From assembly GCA_023150805.1 (NCBI GenBank), contig JAKLKF010000013.1:1-55140 (forward strand): 55,140 bases of DNA. The letters are read 5' to 3'. The DNA comes from Myxococcota bacterium (GTDB lineage Bacteria; Myxococcota_A; UBA796; UBA2385). The notes beneath the pieces were generated by a model, which made no database searches, was not told where the DNA came from, and saw nothing but the letters and a program-made list of their open reading frames with translations. The translations under genes were made by a program, and so were the position numbers. Each line of letters opens with the position of its first letter. Position 1 is the first letter of the stretch. Shown here piece after piece: positions 1 through 6,695 of this stretch.

Positions 1-143
1 TCAGCATGGCCGCCCCGGGGTGGATCAGCATGGCCGCCCCGGGGTGGATCAGCATGGCCGCCCCGGGGTGGATCAGCATGGCCGCCCCGGGGTGGATCAG
101 CATGGCCGCCCCGGGGTGGATCGGCTTGGCCGCCCTGCGTCAC
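1..143. repeat. 24-bp tandem repeat, five identical units plus a decayed sixth
   Basis: Five perfect copies of a 24-bp unit fill bases 1-120, in the form TCAGCATGGCCGCCCC followed by GGGGTGGA. A degenerate sixth runs to about 143. The array may continue left of the window. Each unit holds the self-complementary octamer CCCCGGGG. The unit is a multiple of three and so gives a repeating peptide in every frame, but the homologous array at 5131-5272 contains a 23-bp unit that breaks the frame, so translation is unlikely. Confidence 0.9.
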
Positions 144-431
144 TGGCAGCCAGCCCCCACGGCCTGCCAGGGGTGCAGGGCAGGGGAAATGAGGCACCGT
201 TGGACCGTCGAGACCAGCTCCACTTGTCTCCTGCGGATCCAGTCTGGGTCTGCGCAGTTGGCGCCTCCCCCTCTCCTCTGCCATCCCGTGCCGCGGCCAA
301 CCAGGGCCTGCGCACCCGCGACCGGCGTCGCGTCTCCCGCCTTGGCCAGCAGCAGCGGTGACGCGGCCTGCCGGCCTGGGGACAACAGCCAACCCTGACG
401 CGCCGGAACGCAGCCCCGCGGGCACACAGAA
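1..431 (-). mobile_element. Integron cassette (partial, runs off the window start), apparently non-coding
   Basis: Read on the minus strand, this cassette begins at the TT of the GTTCTGT box (432 down to 426) and continues past base 1. It matches 5130-5560 of the last complete cassette base for base without an indel over about 310 bp (offset 5129), with some 24 substitutions (about 92% identity). The substitutions spread almost evenly over the three codon positions (8, 10 and 6 by my count), which argues against a conserved protein in any frame. The left end is the 24-bp tandem repeat. No gene is supported here. Confidence 0.65.
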
Positions 432-485
432 CGCCCGCGTTCAGCTGCGGCCGCATCGGCCGTCAGCTGCAACGCGTCGTTAGAC
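426..485 (-). other. attC recombination site A
   Basis: This is an imperfect palindrome bounded by R'' GTCTAAC (485-479 on the minus strand) and R' GTTCTGT (432-426). The inner arms are 464-475 and 437-447. They pair perfectly except for one unpaired base (position 470; a G on the minus strand) in the R''-proximal arm, which is the position of the extrahelical base in known attC sites. It lies 3' of the MopE-motif gene, as expected for a cassette attC. Confidence 0.8.
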
Positions 486-2250
486 CCTGGCCACTGTCGG
501 GCGGTTGTGGCTGCCAGCGGGGCCTCGATCGCTTCATGGAAACTGCTCGAACTGCACGCGCAGGGTCAGGACGGCCACTGATTCGCGAAACAGCGGCCAT
601 TGGGCCCATCCCAATTCGCATCACAGCCAAAATGCGTGCCCTGTGAACCGGTTGTATGGTCGATTGGGCTCGAATCCCTCGCCAACACCAAACACAATCA
701 CGACAATCAGTCGGCCCCGCATTCGACGTGCACGAATCGCTCGGACAGTTCGTCCGCAACCTGGATGAACTCCGCAGGAGTAATGACACAGCGCGCCTGC
801 CAGGTTGCATTCACGTATGCAGCAAAGACGGGAAGTTGCTTGGTTGTTTGTTCACAGTGGAGTAGGTTGGATGCGCAGAATTTCGCGTAGCTATCGTCTA
901 TATTGTTGTTCAGAAGATCATAGTAGACTCCTTCTGGCGCCCCCAATCGGTCGTCGTCGGCCTTAGTGTACGAGCCGATTCGCTCAATACTCATCGCTTG
1001 AATCGAACTGAAGTCTCCATAGTATGCCAGTTCCACGGCATAGCCTCGGGAAAGAGCTGCAGAGACAACGGGTGAGTTGAGTAGAGGCTTTGATTTCGCG
1101 TGGGCGTCGATCACTGCCAAGGCAGTCGACAGCCGAGTTCTGCGCATTTCATCCCAGCGCTTGGACATCTCGGTAGATGGATCGACTGCGTCCGCGCCAT
1201 CGCAATCTTGATCCACGGTGTCATATGGTGTGTCCGCAGCGCCCGGGTAGATCGTTGCGTCCGAGTCGTTGCAGTCGCCAAGCCGTCCAGCAAGATTCGT
1301 TCCTGACCCACATGCAGCCGGAGACCTATTGTCCCCAAACCCGTCTCCGTCGAAATCAATGTAGAGAAAGGTGATATCTACCGAAAGGTCGTCGCAGTCG
1401 GGGCCACCGAAGGAGAACGCAACCAGGCCGTCGCCATCACGATCCATCATCGAGCGGCCATCTCGGTTCGGATCGAGGGGCGGCAGAGTTTTTGGCACAA
1501 CAATTGCGCGCCTTCCTGAGGCTGCCCATGCCTTGTCGAATTGGGCATGGGTATACTGGACCGCACCACCATCTGGGAGCGCTGTATCGAGGCAGTAGGC
1601 AGCGGAATCAGATACGTCTGTCAGCCATACAATATGGGTCACCGAGGAAAGCCCGTATCTTTTCCGTAGGTCATCGGCGAATGCGTTCATTGGATCCTGA
1701 GAACTCCACAGGTAATGTGGGTTAACTAAAGCAAGAATCGCGTACCCTTTTTCAATATCTGGGAGGGTTGCGCCAATTGAAGTGTACGATTTCTCCGTCG
1801 TGGGGAGTCCTACGACCCGGAGCGCTTCTCCGATCTTTTCGGGAGGCACCCCTCGCTCGTGAAGCACGCCCGATAGCAGGTACCACTGCAGGATCTGGTC
1901 CAACGGATAGTGTGCGCCGGTATAGGCCGTCATTACACCGCGTTCAACGAGAACGGCGCAGAGTGGGAGGTCACCTTGGTAGACGTGGTACTTCGCAAGG
2001 GCTTGGGAGTTGGGTGACCCAGCGTACGCTATGCGAGCTGTAGAAGAGGCCAGAAAGATCGCTGCACTCATCACCGCAGCGACGAGTTGAGGACACGGTA
2101 CATGTGCACGGCGAAGCATTTGTGAGTCTAACACGGAATCCAGATGGCGACCGCCACCGCCTACCGGGTGGTTGCAGTAGTCCCCGCAGGGAAGTGCTCC
2201 ATGGTCTTTGAAGTGCTGTCCATGCCGAAGCGCTTCGCCCACGGGTCTAA
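432..2250 (-). mobile_element. Integron gene cassette 1 (MopE-motif secreted protein)
   Basis: The boundaries are the G/TT cut points of attC B (2251/2250) and attC A (432). The cassette starts GTTAGAC and its attC R'' box is GTCTAAC, the exact complement, as a circular cassette requires. It carries one minus-strand gene (707-2119) followed by about 220 bp of 3' sequence and the attC. A second GTCTAAC at 2126-2132 lacks a flanking palindrome and is probably chance or a relic. Confidence 0.7.
707..2119 (-). CDS. Secreted protein with MopE-type metal-binding motifs (integron cassette gene)
   Basis: I chose the ATG at 2119 because it begins a normal export signal (MLRRAH, then a hydrophobic stretch ending SSTARIAYA); the open frame extends upstream only through the attC. 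The mature part has Asp-rich loops in its middle (DRDGDGLV, DFDGDGFGDN, GDCNDSDATIYPGAAD, DTVDQDCDGAD). These match the repeated metal-binding motif named after MopE, common in secreted proteins of Myxococcota-like genomes. The N-terminal half (about residues 35-230) and C-terminal 120 residues match nothing I recognise. Base composition is clearly lower in GC than the chromosome to the right, supporting acquisition. The function is unknown; binding of calcium or copper is inferred from the motif only. Length is 470 residues. Confidence 0.75.
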   Translation of the reverse strand: MLRRAHVPCPQLVAAVMSAAIFLASSTARIAYAGSPNSQALAKYHVYQGDLPLCAVLVERGVMTAYTGAHYPLDQILQWYLLSGVLHERGVPPEKIGEALRVVGLPTTEKSYTSIGATLPDIEKGYAILALVNPHYLWSSQDPMNAFADDLRKRYGLSSVTHIVWLTDVSDSAAYCLDTALPDGGAVQYTHAQFDKAWAASGRRAIVVPKTLPPLDPNRDGRSMMDRDGDGLVAFSFGGPDCDDLSVDITFLYIDFDGDGFGDNRSPAACGSGTNLAGRLGDCNDSDATIYPGAADTPYDTVDQDCDGADAVDPSTEMSKRWDEMRRTRLSTALAVIDAHAKSKPLLNSPVVSAALSRGYAVELAYYGDFSSIQAMSIERIGSYTKADDDRLGAPEGVYYDLLNNNIDDSYAKFCASNLLHCEQTTKQLPVFAAYVNATWQARCVITPAEFIQVADELSERFVHVECGAD

Positions 2251-2350
2251 CGCTGCGCTTCACCTGCCGCCCACCAGCGCCCCGCGCACCACCACCCTCC
2301 CGCGGCCCGCCACCGAGGTCGCCGCGGTCAGGTGCAAGCGCTCGTTCTGC
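2245..2350 (-). other. attC recombination site B
   Basis: On the minus strand R'' is GCAGAAC (2350-2344) and R' is GTTAGAC (2251-2245). The arms 2329-2341 and 2255-2266 pair over 12 bp with a single unpaired base (2335) in the R''-proximal arm. The variable central part is GC-rich and long. It follows the 3' end of the small lipoprotein gene at 2456 by about 100 bp. Confidence 0.85.
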
Positions 2351-2455
2351 GTCGGCCTTTGCGGGCGTGGCAAATGCCCAGCATCAGGTACAGCTTGGTA
2401 CCGTCAACGAGGTCCTGTGGCTTACGCATGCTGGTCGCCCAGGCGGCTTGCTGCT

Positions 2456-2809
2456 TCACTGGGAAAAGGCGATCCGCTCTCCAGGCGCCTCGCCTGGAAC
2501 AAAGTGAAGTTCGATCGACTGCTGGGTCCCATCGAGGCTGACGGCGCAATGGCGCACCTGATCTGTCAACGCCTGGGCATTAGTGACTTGGAAGAAGACG
2601 AAGACATCCCTCTGAACAAGCGTGATCGAGGGATCATCACAAGTCCACGTTGCGAGAAGCGAGCGCCCCACGGGCACACCGGCGCCGACGTAGGCCGCCA
2701 TGCCCTGTTCGGCAGGGGCTGCGCCGCCAGTGTAGATGTCGAGGCTCCCTGGAAGCCCGAACTTGGGGATGCAGCCGAGCAGAGTCATGAGTGCGAGTAC
2801 GGCGGCCAC
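2456..2809 (-). CDS. Small lipoprotein of unknown function (integron cassette gene)
   Basis: The 117-residue protein starts at a GTG with an AGGAG six bases upstream. Its first residues (MAAVLALMTLLGC) form a short lipoprotein signal with the lipobox LLGC, so the mature protein should be attached to a membrane by Cys13. The remainder is a compact domain of about 100 residues with one further pair of cysteines (TWTCDDPS and RHCAVSLDG) that could form a disulphide in the periplasm. I do not recognise the family. It is the only convincing gene in its cassette. Confidence 0.65.
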   Translation of the reverse strand: MAAVLALMTLLGCIPKFGLPGSLDIYTGGAAPAEQGMAAYVGAGVPVGRSLLATWTCDDPSITLVQRDVFVFFQVTNAQALTDQVRHCAVSLDGTQQSIELHFVPGEAPGERIAFSQ

Positions 2810-2942
2810 ACTGAACTCCTGCCTTCAGTTCTGTTGTCAGCGGACTGCATGATATCCCTGTGGGAGTCCATGTGCCAGATTGACGAGGTGTGGGCGATTG
2901 AGACATTGGGTTCGAGATGGGGACGACCATGCACTTGGCTGG

Positions 2943-3287
2943 TCACGGGCCATGTCCAGCAGCTTTGACGCCCGTTGAGGGGCCCGGGCTGACTGGCGCC
3001 TTGATGTATGCAGCCATAGGGAATCGGGCCAATTTGGCGCCACCATTGTAGCGGGAGTGGCCGTCGGGGCTGCCCCTTTGCGTCGCGTCCCTGAGGAAGG
3101 AGACAGGGGCTGAAGACCTTTTGTGGGTTGGCACGTCGAGCACGTGATGGGGTCCTGCCCCGATGAGCCACAGGCGGGAGTGCCCGGGACATTCGCCCTT
3201 GCAGTGAGCGCAAGCGAACGGGCGCCCGCACCGTAGAGTTGCTTCCGGGGGTGTCCAGGGGCGGGCAGGAAGGCGTTTGCTGGCCAC
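2943..3287 (-). CDS. Doubtful small open frame in the cassette 2 leader
   Basis: A GTG-started frame of 114 codons sits between attC C and the lipoprotein gene. It encodes a cysteine/histidine cluster (RPFACAHCKGECPGHSRL) near residues 28-46 that might bind a metal. No ribosome binding site is evident and two overlapping minus-strand frames are also open. The call rests only on the cysteine spacing and on the need to explain a 500-bp leader. It may equally be non-coding. Confidence 0.2.
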   Translation of the reverse strand: MASKRLPARPWTPPEATLRCGRPFACAHCKGECPGHSRLWLIGAGPHHVLDVPTHKRSSAPVSFLRDATQRGSPDGHSRYNGGAKLARFPMAAYIKAPVSPGPSTGVKAAGHGP

Positions 3288-3307
3288 AAGGAGAGAGCAG
3301 CAGGTAC

Positions 3308-3415
3308 GCAGAACGCTGCCGCTAAGCTGCGGCCCACCAGCGCCCCGACAACCACCACCCATTCAAGGCCCTGCCACCGGGCCTTCCCGCCGACAGCTTC
3401 AGCGGCCCGTTAGGT
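3308..3415 (-). other. attC recombination site C
   Basis: On the minus strand R'' is ACCTAAC (3415-3409) and R' is GTTCTGC (3314-3308). The arms 3394-3406 and 3318-3329 pair over 12 bp, with the one unpaired base at 3400 in the R''-proximal arm. The site begins only 28 bp after the stop of the TIR-like gene, the usual tight spacing for a cassette gene and its attC. Confidence 0.85.
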
Positions 3416-4694
3416 TCGGGCCACCAACGTTGCGAAGGTCGGTCAGATTAGTCCCTCGCGCTCGAAGACACGGCGAATGTCCTCGAACGCCGCGGACACG
3501 TCCCCCTTGGGAAAGCGGATTTGCCCCAACCCGTTGATGTTGCTGAACTCGTCGCAGCCGTCTTCGAGCAGGAGAATGGCGCGCTCGAAGCCGAGGTGGC
3601 CTTGGAATAGACCCGCTTCATGAATGACGTTCTGCCTCGCTTGTAGGCGGCCTTCGGGCGTTTCGTCTTCGGCGGTAAGGACGATGATGGCGATCACAGC
3701 GTCGCCGAGCATCTGCTGGAGCCGCGCCGCGTTGGCGATGCCCGCCACTGGTACGCGGTTGAACTCGTCCCACGGGAGGCCGAGTCGGTCTTGCACGAAG
3801 TCCTTGACGTCCTTCCACAAGGCGCTGCGCCCGTGCCCAATGAATACCCGGCTGCCGGTGGCTCGATCAACGGTGGAACCGGCTAGGGAACTGAGGCGAT
3901 GGAGGTGGTTTGCTGCATGGGTCGCGCTCTTGGCTAGTTCGCGAAGAACCTGCAAGGTGGAGGTAGAGGCTGTCGCCTCGGCGAGTGCGCCAATGTGAGG
4001 GGGAGTCCAGATGCCGTTGTTGATCGCAACGTGATCCCTGGACGCTGCCCGCTTCGGCTTGCGGCTGTTCACGAAGGACTGCGCCGTCGTGTATTGGACT
4101 TCGTCCAAGTGCTCCCGCGACTCCTTCAGGAAGCGGTCATCTGGGTACTCAGCAAGCGACACGGCGTAGAGGGATTGAAGCTCGCGTCGCGCGTCCTCAG
4201 CGATGGTCACATTCTCGATAGTCGCTGTCTGCACTTCGTCGAGGCTCGCAACCTGAGCCCGCTGCAAGATCCAATTCCGCACAGCGTCGGGGGCATGTTC
4301 CTTCCAGCCGGGTGCTGACATCGATGGCCGACCGATGCCCCAGTCGGGGTCGAAATGCGCGCCAGGGGGAGGACGCTCGATATTCTTGAAGTAGACGTTG
4401 GCATGGTACCCAATGCAGGAGCCACTCCAGCAGCGACCTGCTTCGTTGGCGGCGTCTCGGACCCGTTCCAGCATGTCTGGAAAACCAGCTGCGTTCCACC
4501 ACGCGATTCTGTCTTGGAGCTGCGCGGCCAGTGCATGAAACTCAGACGTCAGCGACACGGGGCTCTCCGACAATAGGGCTTAGAGAGGGTAATCCACCAG
4601 CTGCTACGGATCCACGGAGTGCTCGTCGTTGAGAACGTAACGAATCGCAGGCGCCACACTTGCCCTGCCACCGCGGCTTCGCCCCTGAACCTAA
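3314..4694 (-). mobile_element. Integron gene cassette 3 (TIR-like protein)
   Basis: The cassette starts GTTAGGT (4695-4689 on the minus strand). Its attC R'' box is ACCTAAC, the exact complement. A single gene (3443-4573) fills almost all of the 1.38 kb, leaving about 120 bp of leader. This compact one-gene layout is typical of an integron cassette. Confidence 0.75.
3443..4573 (-). CDS. TIR-like nucleotide-binding protein, candidate phage-defence effector (integron cassette gene)
   Basis: The C-terminal 140 residues match the family annotated as predicted nucleotide-binding/TIR-like (the CAP12/Pycsar-effector TIR group). The strand RVFIGHGRSALWKDVKDF is followed by VIAIIVLTAEDE, the conserved QARQNVIHEAGLFQGHLGF segment with the likely catalytic Glu after His, and an EFSNINGLGQIRF tail. 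Related TIR domains hydrolyse NAD+ when triggered by infection. The N-terminal 230 residues are mostly helical, unrecognised, and may be the sensor or oligomerisation part. The TTG at 4573 is the furthest start; a GTG four codons in is possible. It has no cyclase or other partner gene in its cassette, so if defensive it would act alone. The family call is fairly firm; the defence role is inference. Confidence 0.75.
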   Translation of the reverse strand: MSESPVSLTSEFHALAAQLQDRIAWWNAAGFPDMLERVRDAANEAGRCWSGSCIGYHANVYFKNIERPPPGAHFDPDWGIGRPSMSAPGWKEHAPDAVRNWILQRAQVASLDEVQTATIENVTIAEDARRELQSLYAVSLAEYPDDRFLKESREHLDEVQYTTAQSFVNSRKPKRAASRDHVAINNGIWTPPHIGALAEATASTSTLQVLRELAKSATHAANHLHRLSSLAGSTVDRATGSRVFIGHGRSALWKDVKDFVQDRLGLPWDEFNRVPVAGIANAARLQQMLGDAVIAIIVLTAEDETPEGRLQARQNVIHEAGLFQGHLGFERAILLLEDGCDEFSNINGLGQIRFPKGDVSAAFEDIRRVFEREGLI

Positions 4695-4785
4695 CGCCCG
4701 CGTTCAGCTGCCGGGCCGGCCGCGTTCAGGTTGTTCAGGGGACCAACCCCAGGCCGGACCGGTCAGCTGCAAGGCGTCGTTCTGT
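4689..4785 (-). other. attC recombination site D
   Basis: On the minus strand R'' is ACAGAAC (4785-4779) and R' is GTTAGGT (4695-4689). The arms around 4764-4776 and 4700-4710 pair with one extra base (4770) in the R''-proximal arm and one mismatch. It is the weakest of the four palindromes but shows the same polarity and the same CAGCTG core as site A. Confidence 0.7.
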
Positions 4786-5560
4786 GGGAGGGTGGTCGCG
4801 GGTCGGGACCAGGGTGGTGGCGCAGGAAGGGTTGGCGCTGCATCACGTCGAACCCGAGGGGGAGGGCCGAAGCGCCAGCTGGACGGCGCAGGGCGGGTGG
4901 GTTTTGATGGCGGGGGTGGGTACGCAGACCGAGAGCAGGACCATGTGGTCGGGACAGCGCCGGGGCCACTGCGGTCGCCAGCCGGTGACCTGGTTGCCCC
5001 CGGCGCCCAGACCCCGGCGTGGGCCAGCCGCAGAGAAGGGGCGTCGCGTGGTTGCCTGTGCGCTTGGTGGTGAGGGTCGGGTCTGAAGGCGCTGGCCCGT
5101 CGGCAGGATGGGACTGCAGGTGGGGGTGGATCAGCTTGGCCGCCCCGGGGTGGATCAGCGTGGCCGCCCCGGGGTGGATCAGGTTGGCGCCCCGGGGTGG
5201 ATCAGTTTGGCCGCCCCGGGGTGGATCAGCATGGCCGGCCCGGGGTGGATCAGCGTGGCCGCCCTGCGTCACTGGCACCCAGACCCCACGCCCTGCCGGG
5301 CGTGCAGGGCAGGGGAGATGAGGCCCCGTTGGACCGTCGAGACCAACTCCACTGGTCTCCTGCGGATCCAGTCTGGGTCTGCGCAGTTGGTGCCTCCCCC
5401 TCTCCTCTGCCAGCCCGTGCCGCGGCCAACCAGGGCCTGCGCACCGGCGCCTGGCGCCGCGTCTCCCGCCCTGGCCAGCCGCAGCGGTGACGCGGCCTGC
5501 CGGCCTGGGGCCACCAGCCCACCCTGGCGCGCCGGAACGCAGTCCCGCGGGCACACAGAA
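4695..5560 (-). mobile_element. Integron cassette 4, apparently non-coding, with tandem repeats
   Basis: The cassette starts GTTCTGT (5561-5555 on the minus strand) and its attC R'' box is ACAGAAC, the exact complement. Its first 430 bp are the diverged copy of the partial cassette at 1-431. The inner 24-bp array (5131-5272) and the following 4790-5110 stretch contain open frames on both strands, but they cross the frame-breaking 23-bp unit, carry no recognisable domain and show no codon-position bias against the other copy. I see no gene here. A short RNA, a promoter-only cassette or a decayed gene are possible. Confidence 0.6.
5131..5272. repeat. 24-bp tandem repeat, diverged copy
   Basis: Five full units (5131-5249) and a partial sixth match the array at 1-143. 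Here the units differ from one another at two or three positions, and the third unit (5179-5201) is only 23 bp. The array at 1-120 is perfectly homogeneous, so the two arrays have had different recent histories. Confidence 0.9.
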
Positions 5561-5580
5561 CGCCCATTCGACAGTTCTGC
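5555..5580. other. Array-end recombination junction (attI-like or truncated attC)
   Basis: ACAGAAC (5555-5561), the start box of cassette 4, is followed after 12 bp by an inverted GTTCTGC (5574-5580). Two inverted core boxes at this spacing resemble the simple site of an attI or an attC that has lost its arms. Similarity between the two cassette copies stops within a few bases of 5561, so the cassette array ends here. No integrase gene follows, and chromosomal genes begin at 5787. Confidence 0.45.
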
Positions 5581-5724
5581 AGTTCCCTGCCTCGCCGTAC
5601 TTGTCGGCTGGTCCCCGCAGTCCATTGCGCCGCGGCCCCGGCACAGCCTCTCCGTGGCCATCGGCCTACTCGACCTTCCCTCGGGGAAATCAACCCCTCA
5701 TGGACCGACCCGCCTACCCGAGCC

Positions 5725-5768
5725 GTCCCCGCGCGGGGACAACCCCTCCCGCGTCCCCGCGCGGGGAC
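5725..5768. repeat. Two copies of a 16-bp palindrome
   Basis: GTCCCCGCGCGGGGAC occurs at 5725-5740 and again at 5753-5768, 28 bp apart, between the end of the cassette array and the stop codon of the acyltransferase gene. Each copy is a perfect inverted repeat. They could form hairpins ending acyltransferase transcription (minus strand), though there is no U-run. Confidence 0.6.
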
Positions 5769-5786
5769 AGCCCCTCCCCCCTTTGC

Positions 5787-6566
5787 CTACCCCTCCTCCC
5801 CCCGCTCCCACGGCGTCAGCCCGGACGCGATCGCCTCCCGCACGCGCTCCATCAGCACGGGCTGGTCGGCCTCGGTCAGGCCATCGGTCGGGATGGGCGG
5901 GTGCACGGTGATGACGATGCGGCCGGGCAGCAGGCGCAGGCGCTTGCCGGGCAGGACGGCGTGGCTGCCCGAGACGCTGACGGGCAGGATGGGCAGGCCG
6001 AGCTGGCGCGCCATGACGAAGCCGCCCTTCTTGAAGGGCTGCAGGCGACCGTCCACGCTGCGGGTGCCTTCGGGGAAGAAGGCGATGCTCATCTTCTCGC
6101 GCTGCAGCCGCTGCCGGGCGCGCTCCAGGCTCTGCACGGCGCGGGCGTGGTCCTTGCGGTCGACGAAGACGTGGCCGCCGACCTGGCAGTACCAGCCCAG
6201 CCCGGGGACCTTGCGCAGCTCCTCCTTGACGACCCACCGGAACTGGTGCCTCCAGGTGCCGTAGAAGGCGGCGACGTCGAAGTGGCTCTGGTGGTTGAGC
6301 AGGTAGACGTAGCCCTGGCCGGGCTGGACGTGCTCGGCGCCCTGCAGCTCGACGCGCGTGAAGTTGACCAGGCAGACCAGCCGGCTCCACAGCACGCCGA
6401 CCCACCACCCGGCGTTGGCGGACACGGTGGAGAGCAGCACGGCCAGCGTGCCGCAGAACAGCATGCTGCTGCCGACGACGGGCAGGAAGACGCCCAGGGC
6501 CCAGGGCAGGTAGAGCAGGGCCAGCCGGTCGCGGCGGGCCTCGAGGGCGGCGGGGGAGGGGGACAC
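5787..6566 (-). CDS. plsC: 1-acyl-sn-glycerol-3-phosphate acyltransferase (PlsC family)
   Basis: The protein should transfer an acyl chain to lysophosphatidic acid to give phosphatidic acid at the inner membrane. The two signature blocks are present: NHQSHFD (the H-x4-D catalytic motif, near residue 92) and FPEGTRS (near residue 165), with KEELRKVPGLGW between them as in PlsC. A hydrophobic segment at residues 16-50 would anchor it. Its 259 residues are normal for the family. The start is a GTG at 6566. It is the first clearly chromosomal gene beyond the cassette array, and the spacing suggests it is transcribed alone. Confidence 0.88.
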   Translation of the reverse strand: MSPSPAALEARRDRLALLYLPWALGVFLPVVGSSMLFCGTLAVLLSTVSANAGWWVGVLWSRLVCLVNFTRVELQGAEHVQPGQGYVYLLNHQSHFDVAAFYGTWRHQFRWVVKEELRKVPGLGWYCQVGGHVFVDRKDHARAVQSLERARQRLQREKMSIAFFPEGTRSVDGRLQPFKKGGFVMARQLGLPILPVSVSGSHAVLPGKRLRLLPGRIVITVHPPIPTDGLTEADQPVLMERVREAIASGLTPWERGEEG

Positions 6567-6695
6567 GGCGGCACCCTAGCAGGGCGCGACGTCCGTGTCG
6601 CGATCCGGGGCGGGGGGCGGGGGCACGATCCGCGGGGGGACGGCGTCACAGGGGCTGGCATGGCCCGTGCTGGATGGCGGGCAGGAGGTGTCCGG

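Larger units (their letters stand above)
2251..3313 (-). mobile_element. Integron gene cassette 2 (small lipoprotein)
   Basis: The cassette starts GTTCTGC (3314-3308 on the minus strand) and its own attC R'' box is GCAGAAC, the exact complement. It carries the lipoprotein gene 2456-2809 and an unusually long 5' region of nearly 500 bp (2810-3308). In that leader only one weak minus-strand frame (2943-3287) looks even slightly gene-like. Confidence 0.7.

Noticed and set aside
1..143. CRISPR array
   Set aside because: The 24-bp units are directly adjacent with no spacers, so this is a simple tandem repeat.
6..398. Repeat-peptide protein on the plus strand
   Set aside because: The repeating MAAPGWIS peptide follows only from the 24-bp unit. 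The second copy contains a 23-bp unit, and the flanking sequence shows no codon-position bias between copies.
2126..2132. Additional cassette boundary at a GTCTAAC
   Set aside because: No palindrome with an unpaired base flanks it, and the cassette 1 ends are already explained by sites A and B.
4763..5644. 293-codon minus-strand open frame over cassette 4
   Set aside because: It crosses the attC site, the cassette boundary and the tandem repeat, has no domain, and is explained by high GC.
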